A DNA stretch of 20,058 nt, from positions 1 through 20,058 of IMG/VR virus record IMGVR_UViG_3300024518_002003; one strand, written 5' to 3'. Shown here in pieces: positions 5,663-12,442 of the stretch. Every line of letters begins with the position of its first letter. Positions within the stretch are counted from its first letter, which is position 1. The notes under the pieces are model-generated. The model was not told where the DNA came from and ran no database searches. It saw only the letters and a list, made by a program, of their open reading frames with translations. A program made the position numbers and the translations under genes. The stretch is from a virus.

Positions 5663-6547
5663 GTGTCAGAAGTTCAAGGGGACGCAGAGTTCGTTGAAAG
5701 CCTCAAGGCCGACCTTGAGACCGCGCAAGTGGAAGACGCCGCATCGGAAGCGGCGGGGGCAGACGATGAGGAAGTCAGTTTCCTTGATAAAGAAGTGGAG
5801 GTCGAAGGCGGTGCGTCCGCTGAAGCTTCAACTTCGGCAGCAGATGAGACGTTCGAGCAGTGGCAGGAGAGAATTGGCGGCATCGATCTCGCGAACGCCC
5901 CGAAAGGGCTAGGCGTCCCGGTTCCAAGATTTTCTCAGGTCATTCACCAGCGCAACGAAGCGCGCACCAAGTATCAAGAACTTGAGGCGCGCTACGCAGA
6001 ACTGGAGCGACAGGCAGCAAAGCCGCCGTGGGTAGACCAACTCGCGGCGCAGCAGCAGCAGCCTCAAGTCAATTCAGACGAAGCGTGGCTCGACAGCATC
6101 CTCGGCACTTCGGAAAACGCTGTGTCACCACAGCACATCGACCAAGTGGTCGAACAACGGCTGAACGCGCACCCTGCGGTTCAGCAATTCCAATCTTACC
6201 TCGCCAACCAGGAGCGGGAAAAACAGAACTACCACCTCGCCACTCAACTGCGAGCTGAAGTTCAGGAGATTCAGGAAGCGTACCCAAACGTCCCAGAGCA
6301 GTTCTTGTACAACGCTTACGCCGCGAACCAGAACATGCTCCAGACGGCACAGTCGCTGTCGCAACTTCTGGGCCAGCAGCAAGGCGCGCAAGCGCCAGCC
6401 GCAAACCAGATGCACGCCGCACCGCCCGTAATTGGACGCGCTCCCTCAAGGCCTCGTACCGCCGCTCCGGTGAAAACCAACGCGATGGATGACGACGACT
6501 TTCTCTTGCACATGAGGCAAACGGTGAAGCAGCAGTTTGGTAGTTGA
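5663..6547 (+). CDS. Putative capsid scaffolding protein (294 aa)
   Basis: The gene lies directly before the major capsid gene. The product has the usual scaffold make-up: a very acidic N-terminus (residues 1-65, many Asp/Glu/Ala), a predicted coiled coil after VPRFSQVIHQRNEARTKYQE (88-107) continuing to about residue 118, a Gln-rich middle with QQQQPQ, and a C-terminus with basic residues (RAPSRPRTAAPVKT) and MDDDDFLLHMRQTVKQQF. R-F-x-x-V-I-x-x-R-N-E-A-R is a recurring scaffold signature in my memory. The start is GTG at 5663, supported by the strong purine-rich AGGGAGAGAGAA just upstream. The reading frame is open back to a TTG at 5591, but that lies in the regulatory element. The scaffold should be co-assembled with the capsid protein and leave the head before DNA packaging. 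No protease motif is visible in it or next to it. Confidence 0.75.
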   Translation: MSEVQGDAEFVESLKADLETAQVEDAASEAAGADDEEVSFLDKEVEVEGGASAEASTSAADETFEQWQERIGGIDLANAPKGLGVPVPRFSQVIHQRNEARTKYQELEARYAELERQAAKPPWVDQLAAQQQQPQVNSDEAWLDSILGTSENAVSPQHIDQVVEQRLNAHPAVQQFQSYLANQEREKQNYHLATQLRAEVQEIQEAYPNVPEQFLYNAYAANQNMLQTAQSLSQLLGQQQGAQAPAANQMHAAPPVIGRAPSRPRTAAPVKTNAMDDDDFLLHMRQTVKQQFGS

Positions 6548-6570
6548 CTGCTCCATAAGGAACACACGTC

Positions 6571-8001
6571 ATGGCAACCACGACCTCACTCAACTCGGTC
6601 CTCAAGACCAAGTACTCGGATCGAATCGAGTACCAACTGAACGACGAGGGTAACCTCCTCAAACTCTTCAAGAACGCGATCTGGGACTGGTACGGTCTCC
6701 AGATCCACGTCCCCGTGCACGTCAGCCGAAACGATGGCATCCAAGCCATTCCGTTCGGCGGCAACTACCGCACCGCAGGCGACCAGGGTTACAACAACCT
6801 TATCGTCACGGCGGCGCTGCTTACCGGCCACATCTACATTCCGCGCAGCGAGATGAAGAGGGCGAAAGAGAAGGGCTACGGCGCCTTCGTTTCGTGGTGG
6901 GACGCTGAGTTCAAGCGCACGATGGTGGACGTGAAGTTCCGCGCCAACCGCTACTTGCTCGCGGGCAACCGCTTCAAGGGCTTCATCACCAACCGCAACG
7001 GTGGCGGCGCCGGTAACACCGGCAACAACAGCACGGGTGCATGCACAGTCGCAGCGCCCGCCGCCGGCACGGACACGAAGGACTACTTCGGCGACATGAG
7101 CGCGTTCGACGGCTCTGACGAAAACCCCGTTGCGGTCGGCACTGGTCCCGCGCCCATCGTCAGCAACTCGTGGGTCCGCATTCGCGTGTTCCGCTTGGAC
7201 ACGCTGGCAGAAGTCCTCACGACCGGCGGTATCGCGAACCCGGCAATCTGGGTCAGCGCATTTGACGCAACCGCCCGCACGATCGACGTATCGGTCACGG
7301 CGAACCTCGCCGCCGAGTCGCTCGACCTGAATATCGCCGGCATGCCTGCTGGCCAGATCTTCGGTGTTGCGCTCTCTCCGACCGCTTACCTCGACAGCAC
7401 GGGGGCGCCGTTCGGCGCACTCACAAGCTTTGCCAATCAGCCGCAGGGCGTGTTCGGCAACCTCTGTGAGCCGGTCCACTTCGGTATCGACCGCACCACG
7501 GCGACCGGCACGGCGGTTGTGTTGCAGTGCGACGCGCTGTTTATGCAAGCCAACGATGCCGTGGGAGCACGCGCTGCGGTCACCCCGGCTCGTGTCCAGC
7601 ACTGCATGGACCAGGCGTTCGTGGACGGCGGCGAGGAGATCGATTGCATCCTCATCAGCCCGCTCACTCGGGCCGCATACCTCGCCATCATGACCGGCAC
7701 GCTTACAGCGAACGTCGAGAGTGCTGGCGGAAAGGGCGACGCCGCCTACTCCAGCCTCGCGTTTGCGGGGATGAAGTTGAAGGTCAGCCAACACGTGCCG
7801 CCGGGCGGCTGGATCTTCCTCAAGCGCAGCTCGTGGAAGATTGCGGAGATGAGCAAGTGCGAGTTCGTTGATGACGACGGCTCCATCATCCACCGCGTTT
7901 CTGGCACCTCTGCATTTGAGGCCGCCATCGAGTGGTACTACAACTTCGTCTGCCTCAAGCCTCGCTGCAACGCGATTCTTGCTGGCACCGCACTGGCTTA
8001 G
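6571..8001 (+). CDS. Major capsid protein, HK97-fold type (476 aa)
   Basis: This protein builds the icosahedral shell. The N-terminal region (residues 1-60, with KYSDRIEYQLNDEGNLLKLF and then IHVPVHVSRNDGI) fits the N-arm and first strands. PRSEMKRAKEKGYGAFVSWW and the following helix match the usual spine-helix region. Near residues 344-374, HCMDQAFVDGGEEIDCILIS and LTRAAYLAI resemble the A-domain pattern, and PPGGWIFLKRSSWKIAE (about 410-426) the late strand motif. A Gly/Asn/Thr-rich linker (about 141-156) opens a Ser/Thr/Ala-rich section up to about residue 290, possibly an inserted surface domain; this would explain the greater length relative to minimal HK97-type proteins. AAGGA precedes the ATG by about 10 nt. 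The long antisense frame across this gene is a codon-bias shadow. Confidence 0.87.
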   Translation: MATTTSLNSVLKTKYSDRIEYQLNDEGNLLKLFKNAIWDWYGLQIHVPVHVSRNDGIQAIPFGGNYRTAGDQGYNNLIVTAALLTGHIYIPRSEMKRAKEKGYGAFVSWWDAEFKRTMVDVKFRANRYLLAGNRFKGFITNRNGGGAGNTGNNSTGACTVAAPAAGTDTKDYFGDMSAFDGSDENPVAVGTGPAPIVSNSWVRIRVFRLDTLAEVLTTGGIANPAIWVSAFDATARTIDVSVTANLAAESLDLNIAGMPAGQIFGVALSPTAYLDSTGAPFGALTSFANQPQGVFGNLCEPVHFGIDRTTATGTAVVLQCDALFMQANDAVGARAAVTPARVQHCMDQAFVDGGEEIDCILISPLTRAAYLAIMTGTLTANVESAGGKGDAAYSSLAFAGMKLKVSQHVPPGGWIFLKRSSWKIAEMSKCEFVDDDGSIIHRVSGTSAFEAAIEWYYNFVCLKPRCNAILAGTALA

Positions 8002-8014
8002 GGGGAACTGACCA

Positions 8015-8563
8015 ATGCCGAATTACACACCAAGCGCAGCGGGGGTTGAACTCCGCGTCACCAACAACGGTCGCCCGCAGGGCAAAGGCCCGCTCACGCA
8101 GGCTGACATCAACTCTGCGATCGACTTTGAGTCGGGCGGCCAAAGCAACATCGCTGCGGTCCCGCCGGTCGCGGGAGGTTCGCCGGCCTTGCCGCGCTAC
8201 TACCGCATCGACACCATTACCGCAGCTGGCACCAACGACTCGCAGGTCCACCCTGACACGGGTCCGTTCTTGGTCACCGACATGAAGGTGCTTCGGACGG
8301 TGAACGGAGCCGGGGGCGACACGTGGGCGCTGGCGGTTCAGCGCCAAGGCGCCGGGGTGTTCTTGCCGGTCTTCCCGGCGGCGTCGTTTACCGCAGCCGC
8401 AAGCGAAGCGGCAGCGGGTGACTATGTTGCTCGTGTTATCGGGACTCCCATGACGATCGCCAACCAGCGCATCGTCGGCGGCGACGTTCTTCGCCTTACC
8501 ACCACAAACGGTGGCGCGAGCAGTAGCGCACAGTGCTACATCGAATGTGCCGGCGTGCTTTAA
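8015..8563 (+). CDS. Putative capsid decoration or head-fibre protein (182 aa)
   Basis: The gene follows the major capsid gene by 13 bp, and GGGGGA about 8 nt before the ATG is a strong ribosome binding site. The product is rich in Gly, Ala, Thr and Val, with alternating strand-like segments, for example YYRIDTITAAGTNDSQVHPD (about residues 62-81), FLVTDMKVLRTV and VLRLTTTNGGASSSAQCYIE near the C-terminus. It has no signal peptide or membrane helix. A small beta-rich protein directly after the major capsid gene is most often a decoration (cement) protein or head fibre; this is inferred from place and composition, not from a recognised family signature. Confidence 0.6.
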   Translation: MPNYTPSAAGVELRVTNNGRPQGKGPLTQADINSAIDFESGGQSNIAAVPPVAGGSPALPRYYRIDTITAAGTNDSQVHPDTGPFLVTDMKVLRTVNGAGGDTWALAVQRQGAGVFLPVFPAASFTAAASEAAAGDYVARVIGTPMTIANQRIVGGDVLRLTTTNGGASSSAQCYIECAGVL

Positions 8564-8574
8564 AGAGGCAATAG

Positions 8575-8892
8575 ATGGGTCACCAAGTCAGTCGCTACGG
8601 GATTAAGGACGGGTTGTACACGGAGGCTCAGGTCTTCGCGGACCCGCTCTTGTGTCACTTGAACGGCAGTCGCGGCCCAAAAGGATGGAACGTGCGTGTC
8701 AAGGACGGTTGCGCCAGGGCAGAAAAGCCCAAAGGCGCGAAGGCGAAAGCCCCGTCCTTGACCGCGCCTCCTGCTGCTTCTTCGGCAGAGAGCTTGAGTT
8801 ATTCTGAGTTGGTGTCCCTGTGGAAGAAGACCAACGGAGGCCGACGCCCCACCAAGGCAAAACTCCTTGAGTGGTACGCGGAGCAGCCGTGA
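8575..8892 (+). CDS. Hypothetical protein with a possible C-terminal SAP/HeH-like helical motif (105 aa)
   Basis: The start ATG at 8575 has GAGG about 8 nt upstream. Residues 1-48 form a compact part with RYGIKDGLYTEAQVFADPLL and three Cys (C27, C46 and none nearby to pair obviously). A Lys/Ala/Pro linker follows (about 49-70). The last 35 residues, LSYSELVSLWKKTNGG then RRPTKAKLLEWYAEQ, have the helix-extended-loop-helix look of SAP/HeH domains, which in phages often sit at protein termini and may bind nucleic acid. The stop overlaps the next start in a GTGA arrangement, so the two are coupled. The gene sits between the capsid and portal genes, so a head-associated role is likely but unproven. 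Confidence 0.62.
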   Translation: MGHQVSRYGIKDGLYTEAQVFADPLLCHLNGSRGPKGWNVRVKDGCARAEKPKGAKAKAPSLTAPPAASSAESLSYSELVSLWKKTNGGRRPTKAKLLEWYAEQP

Positions 8893-9122
8893 GCCGGGCC
8901 GAGCAAGCAATTGGCCTTGCCAAGGTGTTCTTTCGTGTCGGCTACCACGTGGCTGTCGCTGCGATTACGGTCGCAGATTGTGTTGAGGAGGACGTTCGCG
9001 TTCACCTGTTGCGCGAGCCACGTGCGAACAACTCAACGCAGGGTCAGGTCATGGCTGAAGCAGAGGAGCTGAAGAGGTCGCGCAACGATTATGCGCCGGT
9101 CAATCTCTCTGAAATTAGCTAG
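8889..9122 (+). CDS. Hypothetical small protein in the head gene cluster (77 aa)
   Basis: I chose GTG at 8889, which overlaps the preceding TGA (GTGA) and has GGAG about 6 nt upstream. A GTG at 8871 in the same frame would add six residues without a better signal. The protein starts MSRAEQAIGLAKVFFRVGYH and continues VAVAAITVADCVEEDVRVHL. Overall it looks helical with an Ala/Val-rich hydrophobic face; the hydrophobic stretch at about residues 16-34 contains Arg and His and is not a clear transmembrane helix. The C-terminus is polar. No family is recognised. It stays in the coupled run of genes between capsid and portal. Confidence 0.6.
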   Translation: MSRAEQAIGLAKVFFRVGYHVAVAAITVADCVEEDVRVHLLREPRANNSTQGQVMAEAEELKRSRNDYAPVNLSEIS

Positions 9123-9130
9123 GGGACCAC

Positions 9131-9376
9131 ATGAACGGATACGCTTTTGGTGCAAATCCGGGGCAAATGCCACCACCCCAGCGACAACCAAACAATACCG
9201 GCGCACAAGTCGGAGGCGACCTCGGCGGTCTTATTGGTGTCTTGCTTGGGCAAGGGAACCCCGCTGCCGCAGCGGGCGGCAGGATGGCGGGGAATTGGCT
9301 AGGCAGTCAGTTTGATGATCAGATTGACCCGGCAGCCCTCGCAGCGGTGCAAGCCCGTCAGAACGGGGGTTTCTAG
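9131..9376 (+). CDS. Small glycine-zipper protein preceding the portal (81 aa)
   Basis: GGGGA lies about 7 nt before the ATG. The N-terminal 25 residues are Pro/Gln/Asn-rich (GQMPPPQRQPNNTG). A glycine-patterned segment follows, GGDLGGLIGVLLGQG (28-42), then AAAAGGRMAGNWLGSQ (45-60), with G-x3-G spacings typical of glycine zippers that pack helices tightly or span membranes. The tail is FDDQIDPAALAAVQARQNGG. The hydrophobic run is short (about 12 residues) for a full membrane span. Glycine-zipper proteins occur among phage ejection and membrane-active proteins, so a minor virion protein acting at the envelope is one possibility; a helical assembly piece of the portal vertex is another. The function is not established. 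The stop is two bases from the portal ATG. Confidence 0.62.
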   Translation: MNGYAFGANPGQMPPPQRQPNNTGAQVGGDLGGLIGVLLGQGNPAAAAGGRMAGNWLGSQFDDQIDPAALAAVQARQNGGF

Positions 9377-9378
9377 TC

Positions 9379-11373
9379 ATGTACGGTGAAGAGCCGCGCA
9401 TTGGTGACTTGCGCGAACCCATGATGAAGGCGGGCAAGGTATCGTCTGCCATCGACGTTGCGCGTAATGACCGGACGCCAGATGTCGCCGCGTGGAATCA
9501 CGTGCTGCGCTTTCTCGCTAACCAGCAACACTTCAGTTACGGCTCAGACCGCCGCACGCTCGTCCCCAGTAAGGTGTCGCCGGGCCAGAACGAGATCGTC
9601 ACCAACATCATGTTGCCGATCTACCGAACCACCATCAGCCTGCTTATGACGCGCACCCCGCGCCTCACCGTTCTGCCAACAACTCCAAGCATAGACAACA
9701 TCACCAAGGCCAAGGCGTCTTCGGTGGTACTTGGCGCTTGGTGGTATCAGGCGCGCATGGACGAGCAGATGGCGACCGTCGCCAAGTTCCTGTCCTCTTG
9801 CGGAACCGCCGGCCTGCACAGCTACTATGACCCCGGCATGGACAAGGTCTGCACCGAAGCGGTCAGCCCATACGACCTTATCTTTGAGCCGTACACGTCG
9901 GCAGATACCGAGTGGAACTGGCTGGCGATACGCCGAACGCTCGACAAAGACGCGGTCATGCGGACGTACCCTGACTTCGCCGAGTACCTCAAGGACCAAT
10001 CGACCGAACGAGACGCAGGCGAGACTGACACCAAGATGCATCGCGACGCGGAGAACCGCATCGACACCTTCCGCGTGTACTTCAAGAACGGCGACTCGGG
10101 CGTGTTGGTTGGTAACAAGTGGGTGTGGCAGGGGACAACACCGGACGGCATCATGCCGGTAAGCATCTGTAGGTTCCATGATGTGCCGGGCAACATCTAC
10201 GGGATGGCGCAGCTCTATCCGATTCTCGACATCCAACGCTCATACAACCGCTTCAAGAACTTCGCGCTCGACATCGCAGACACGATGAGCAACCCGGTGT
10301 GGTTGGTTCCATCAAACAGCGGGATTTCGAGCCAGCAGATTACCAACGAACCTGGCGCAGTTATCCGCTACAACCACATGGGCGAAAAGCCCACCCGCGA
10401 GCAGGGCGCTTCACCGCCAGCCGCCTTGTTTGACATCCAAGCACGCGAACACGCGGTCGCCTTTGACATCGGCGGCATTCACCCGTCGTCCACAGGTAAG
10501 CGCAGCACCGGCATCACCAGCGGCGTCGCCATCCGCGAACTGCGCGAAGGCGACCTTGGTGCAATCGAGTTCACGATGCAGGACATCGCTCGTGCTATCG
10601 AGGACCAGGGCCGTAACGTGTTGGTGTTGACCAAGGCGCACATCAGCGAACAGAAGATGGTCCGCATCATGGACCAGAGCGTTGGTCGGGTTGTGTTCAA
10701 GGAGATCGCCAACTCCGACATCGTTGACGCACCGGAGGTCAAGGTTGAGGCAGACACGCTGTTCATCCACAAAGCCCGTGAGCGCGACGAGCAAATCATG
10801 GCCATGTATGAGAAGGGTCTTGCGACGCCTGAACAGGTGAACAAGCAACTCTCGATGCGGATAGGCGAACAAGATGCGCTGCAAGAAATGGTGGACCTGT
10901 CGCACGCACAGGACTTGCTTGAGTACGCCAAGCGTGGCGGCAAGATTGAGATCTCTATGGCAGACAACCTCGCCTCCATTCGTAAGACATTCGAGGAATA
11001 CATCCGCTCGCCCGCGTACTACGAGCAGACCGCGATGCTCAAGCAGCAGTACGGCATGACGCAGGGCGAAGGTGACTACATCGGGTTGGTCGCGCAGATG
11101 GGAGTAGACGACTACGTCTATGACCAGTACCTGTACGTTGTCGCGATGGAAATGGGCATGGGGCAGCAGGCGTTCGGCCAAGAGTTGCAGCAGTCCTACA
11201 TGCGAAACAGCGGGCAGATGCCGCCACAGCCGCAAGGCCCGCAAGACCCGGCACAGGCGCAACAGGCCGCCCAGCAGGGCGTGCGGACGCAGGACATCGG
11301 CAACCAGAACAGCGCCATGCGACAGGACATGGGCGCGCTCAAAGGCACGCCCGGCGTGACGGGGTCACCATGA
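9379..11373 (+). CDS. Portal protein (664 aa)
   Basis: The portal forms the ring at one head vertex through which DNA enters and leaves. Diagnostic pattern: PVSICRFHDVPGNIYGMAQL followed by YPILDIQRSYNRFKNFALDI (about residues 260-299), the typical wing/stem segment with P-x-x-x-x-G-x-x-x-x-x-x-x-x-Q-x-x-x-N. Earlier, NEIVTNIMLPIYRTTISLLM (71-90), SPYDLIFEPYTSADTEWNWL (163-182) and the strand-rich FRVYFKNGDSGVLVGNKWVW (231-250) also fit portals of podoviruses. DIGGIHPSSTGKRSTGITSG and VAIRELREGDLGAIEFTMQD (about 360-400) correspond to the tunnel-loop and following helix. The last 65 residues are Gln/Pro/Ala-rich, probably a flexible tail. Placement after the capsid gene is unusual. GGGGG lies about 9 nt before the ATG. 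Confidence 0.9.
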   Translation: MYGEEPRIGDLREPMMKAGKVSSAIDVARNDRTPDVAAWNHVLRFLANQQHFSYGSDRRTLVPSKVSPGQNEIVTNIMLPIYRTTISLLMTRTPRLTVLPTTPSIDNITKAKASSVVLGAWWYQARMDEQMATVAKFLSSCGTAGLHSYYDPGMDKVCTEAVSPYDLIFEPYTSADTEWNWLAIRRTLDKDAVMRTYPDFAEYLKDQSTERDAGETDTKMHRDAENRIDTFRVYFKNGDSGVLVGNKWVWQGTTPDGIMPVSICRFHDVPGNIYGMAQLYPILDIQRSYNRFKNFALDIADTMSNPVWLVPSNSGISSQQITNEPGAVIRYNHMGEKPTREQGASPPAALFDIQAREHAVAFDIGGIHPSSTGKRSTGITSGVAIRELREGDLGAIEFTMQDIARAIEDQGRNVLVLTKAHISEQKMVRIMDQSVGRVVFKEIANSDIVDAPEVKVEADTLFIHKARERDEQIMAMYEKGLATPEQVNKQLSMRIGEQDALQEMVDLSHAQDLLEYAKRGGKIEISMADNLASIRKTFEEYIRSPAYYEQTAMLKQQYGMTQGEGDYIGLVAQMGVDDYVYDQYLYVVAMEMGMGQQAFGQELQQSYMRNSGQMPPQPQGPQDPAQAQQAAQQGVRTQDIGNQNSAMRQDMGALKGTPGVTGSP

Positions 11374-11702
11374 AGAAGAAACAGCGCAAACGCGGAGAAA
11401 TGCCTTACTACACATGGGCCCTCAACAGACTTATTGACCAGGACATCGACAACCCCAAGACCGCAGCCGCCCACCGCGCAGTAACTGCGCGTATGAAGTA
11501 CGACAAGTCGATCGTTGACGAGGCAATGAGGCAGAAGGACAAGGAAAAAACACCGGGATTTCCGGCAACTGAAGAGTTGGCAAGAGTGAAGCACGGAAAG
11601 CGCGGGGAGGAACTCGCGAGTCACGAGGATGACGACTACCCAACGCGGAACGCGAAAAGCCACCGACCCAAGCATCCTGAAGAGAAAAAGCGTAAGAAAT
11701 GA
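11370..11702 (+). CDS. Small highly charged protein between portal and adaptor (110 aa)
   Basis: The start overlaps the portal stop (ATGA at 11370-11373) and the stop overlaps the adaptor start (ATGA at 11699-11702), so it is translationally locked into the connector genes. The protein begins MKKKQRKRGEMPYYTWALNR, continues with a helical part containing IDQDIDNPKTAAAHRAVTAR, and ends in a very charged tail (SHEDDDYPTRNAKSHRPKHP, then EEKKRKK). There is no hydrophobic segment. Lys/Arg-rich termini suggest DNA or protein-surface contact, perhaps at the portal vertex. No known family is recognised. Some phages keep a small chaperone or core protein next to the portal, but nothing here identifies it as such. 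Confidence 0.65.
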   Translation: MKKKQRKRGEMPYYTWALNRLIDQDIDNPKTAAAHRAVTARMKYDKSIVDEAMRQKDKEKTPGFPATEELARVKHGKRGEELASHEDDDYPTRNAKSHRPKHPEEKKRKK

Positions 11703-12439
11703 ACGTCACCCAAATCAAAGACCTGTTCCTGTCCTACGTCGATGAAACCGACGAGGGTGGACCTGCGCCCAACTGGACGACAATGCGGCGCAACCTGCTG
11801 GAGCAGGGGTACTTCGACTTCGTGGACTTCATCATCCGCCACGACGACTTCATCTTCCGACAGGAAGTGGACATCGCGTTCGCCAACACCGACGTGTACG
11901 ACCTCGCGGCTGCTGGGTCTGCCGTCCGCATCATGGGCAACCCCGCTGGCGGTCTTACGCACGGGCGGCTGTGGCGACTCATCAACATCACCACCCTCGA
12001 CGGCAACAACAACCCGTCGCAGATTATCCCGTCCACTCGCAGGCTCGATGCTCTTGCCCCGTTTGGTTCTCCGTCTTTTCAAATGCTACGACCGTGGTTT
12101 GCGGCGTCGTTCATCCTTAAAGGCTCAGTCCTTCAGTTCAACATCGACCTGAACCAGAGTTTGCGAGTGTTCTACGTGCCGTCGCCCCGATATAACGCGG
12201 CTCTCGGCATTGGCGTTGATTGGACAGCAGACGGCGCGGCACAGACCACCTACGTGGACAACTTTGAAGCGTGGCACGACATCATCGCGCTGTTCGCAGC
12301 TCGTCGGTACGTGATCATGGACGGGCAATCCAACCCGATGGTCGACAATCTGCTAGCCGCTCGCAAGATGGAGTTCGGCTCGTTCATGATCAAGAACATC
12401 GATGCCGACGCGGGCAGTCGCGTTCAAGTGGTCTATTGA
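11699..12439 (+). CDS. Head-tail adaptor (connector) protein, podovirus type (246 aa)
   Basis: The protein begins with a helical segment (MNVTQIKDLFLSYVDETDEG, then MRRNLLEQGYFDFVDFIIRHD). A beta part follows with the pattern F-x-x-T-D-V-Y-D-L (FANTDVYDLAAAGSAVRIM, about residues 61-79). RVFYVPSPRY (156-165) corresponds to the L-x-x-x-Y-x-P-x-P strand, and NFEAWHDIIALFAARRYVIM (about 187-206) to the C-terminal helix that precedes 'V-x-N-x-L-A-A-R'. This order matches tail tubular protein A/gp4-like adaptors that bind below the portal in short-tailed phages. Placement directly before the nozzle-like gene supports this. It should extend the portal channel and stop DNA leakage after packaging. 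No enzymatic (muramidase) residue is claimed. Confidence 0.72.
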   Translation: MNVTQIKDLFLSYVDETDEGGPAPNWTTMRRNLLEQGYFDFVDFIIRHDDFIFRQEVDIAFANTDVYDLAAAGSAVRIMGNPAGGLTHGRLWRLINITTLDGNNNPSQIIPSTRRLDALAPFGSPSFQMLRPWFAASFILKGSVLQFNIDLNQSLRVFYVPSPRYNAALGIGVDWTADGAAQTTYVDNFEAWHDIIALFAARRYVIMDGQSNPMVDNLLAARKMEFGSFMIKNIDADAGSRVQVVY

Positions 12440-12442
12440 GGG

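Noticed and set aside
6586-7893. Long antisense open frame (435 codons) opposite the major capsid gene
   Set aside because: It mirrors the capsid codons, has no ribosome binding site context and gives an Arg/Val/Asp-skewed product typical of shadows in GC-rich coding DNA. The same reasoning applies to the long antisense frames at 3940-5043 and 10411-11262.
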